In this document: positions 63,501 to 64,000 of the stretch, in pieces
How the letters are laid out: the number at the start of each line of letters is the position of its first letter
Position numbering within the stretch: position 1 is the first letter of the stretch
Program-made: the position numbers and the translations under genes
The notes under the pieces: generated by a model
Seen by the model: the letters and a program-made list of their open reading frames with translations, nothing else
Databases searched by the model: none
What the model was told of the DNA's origin: nothing
Assembly (NCBI RefSeq): GCF_018131225.1
Contig: NZ_JAFCMM010000003.1
Location: 62,001 to 126,000 of the forward strand
Length of the DNA stretch: 64,000 nucleotides
Direction of reading: 5' to 3'
Source: Bradyrhizobium sp. U87765 SZCCT0048
Lineage (GTDB): Bacteria; Pseudomonadota; Alphaproteobacteria; Rhizobiales; Xanthobacteraceae

Positions 63501-64000
63501 TCATGGCAGCGCGGCCGCCTTCACGGCCGTGATCGCCTGGCTGTAATTGGTCACGAGTTGCTGGACCGACGCCGACGAGATGTCGAGCACCGGCTTGGGA
63601 TAGACGCCGAACAGGATGGTCAGCACGACCAGCGGCATCAGCAGCACGCCCTCGCGCAGGGTGATATCCTTGATCGAGGCCAGCGACGGCTTCGTCAGCG
63701 CGCCGAACACCACCTTGCGGTAGAGCCACAACGCATAGGCGGCCGACAGGATCACGCCCAGGGTCGCGAAGAACGCGGTCGCGGTGCTGACCTTGAAGGT
63801 GCCCAGCAGCGTCAGGAACTCGCCGACGAAGCCCGAGGTGCCCGGCAGGCCGACATTGGCCATCGTGAACACCATGAAGGCGAAGGCGTAGAGCGGCATG
63901 CGGTTGACGAGGCCGCCATAGGCGGCGATCTCGCGGGTGTGCAGGCGGTCGTAGACCACGCCGACGCAGAGGAACAGCGCGCCCGAGACGATGCCGTGCG
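63501..64000 (-). CDS. nuoM: NADH-quinone oxidoreductase subunit M (partial, C-terminal part)
   Basis: The frame enters from the right edge and ends at 63501, giving about 166 C-terminal residues. It contains VVYDRLHTREIAAYGGLV, MPLYAFAFMVFTMANVGLPG, TSGFVGEFLTLLGTFK and SAAYALWLYRKVVFG, all diagnostic of the NuoM antiporter-like subunit of complex I. The remaining N-terminal part lies outside the window. Confidence 0.96.
   Translation of the reverse strand, partial: HGIVSGALFLCVGVVYDRLHTREIAAYGGLVNRMPLYAFAFMVFTMANVGLPGTSGFVGEFLTLLGTFKVSTATAFFATLGVILSAAYALWLYRKVVFGALTKPSLASIKDITLREGVLLMPLVVLTILFGVYPKPVLDISSASVQQLVTNYSQAITAVKAAALP

Overview
This 64 kb window is GC-rich and almost fully coding. 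Gene content and order point to an alphaproteobacterium of the order Hyphomicrobiales, most likely the Bradyrhizobium/Rhodopseudomonas group (Nitrobacteraceae). Indicators are the rpsB-tsf-pyrH-frr-uppS-cdsA-dxr-rseP-bamA-lpxD-fabZ-lpxA-lpxI-lpxB run, LexA operators of the alphaproteobacterial GTTC-N7-GTTC type, DUF3551 and DUF1467 proteins, a short prolyl-tRNA synthetase, and nuoN-birA-rnj linkage. The assignment is inferred from gene content; no database search was possible.

Layout. 1-8 kb, mostly minus strand: pdhA (cut by the window edge), ftsB, eno, kdsA, a NIPSNAP protein, pyrG, secG and tpiA, with queF on the plus strand. 8-14.6 kb, plus strand: a PpiD/SurA-type foldase, trpD-trpC-moaC-moeA, then lexA with its own SOS operator. 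14.6-22 kb: comEC and glnS (minus), gltX and gltA (plus). 22-37 kb, minus strand: lipid A, outer-membrane assembly, isoprenoid, phospholipid and translation-factor genes, starting at an rpsB promoter near 37.0 kb. 37-49.7 kb: a caspase-fold protein lacking its catalytic residues, dnaE, a 32-residue membrane peptide under a double LexA operator, small membrane and DUF3551 proteins, and a lolC-lolD-lolC arrangement made by tandem duplication, followed by proS. 50-58.4 kb is the accessory part: a TonB-dependent receptor with a DUF2946 partner, a possible small RNA, and a four-gene cassette (DyP peroxidase, two proteins resembling the two halves of VioB/RebD-type enzymes, and an orphan 112-residue protein). 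58.7-64 kb, minus strand: DUF1467 protein, methylmalonyl-CoA epimerase, RNase J, BirA, NuoN and the end of NuoM.

The most interesting points are: (1) the SOS-controlled micro-peptide at 43276-43374, whose promoter contains two LexA boxes and which resembles Caulobacter SidA in kind; (2) the DyP plus split VioB/RebD-like cassette at 53552-58351; (3) the lolC duplication, whose limits can be read from a proS 3' remnant and a lolD 5' remnant; (4) an in-frame 15-bp repeat carrying the moaC stop codon; and (5) the pseudo-caspase. Most of the rest is conserved housekeeping sequence.
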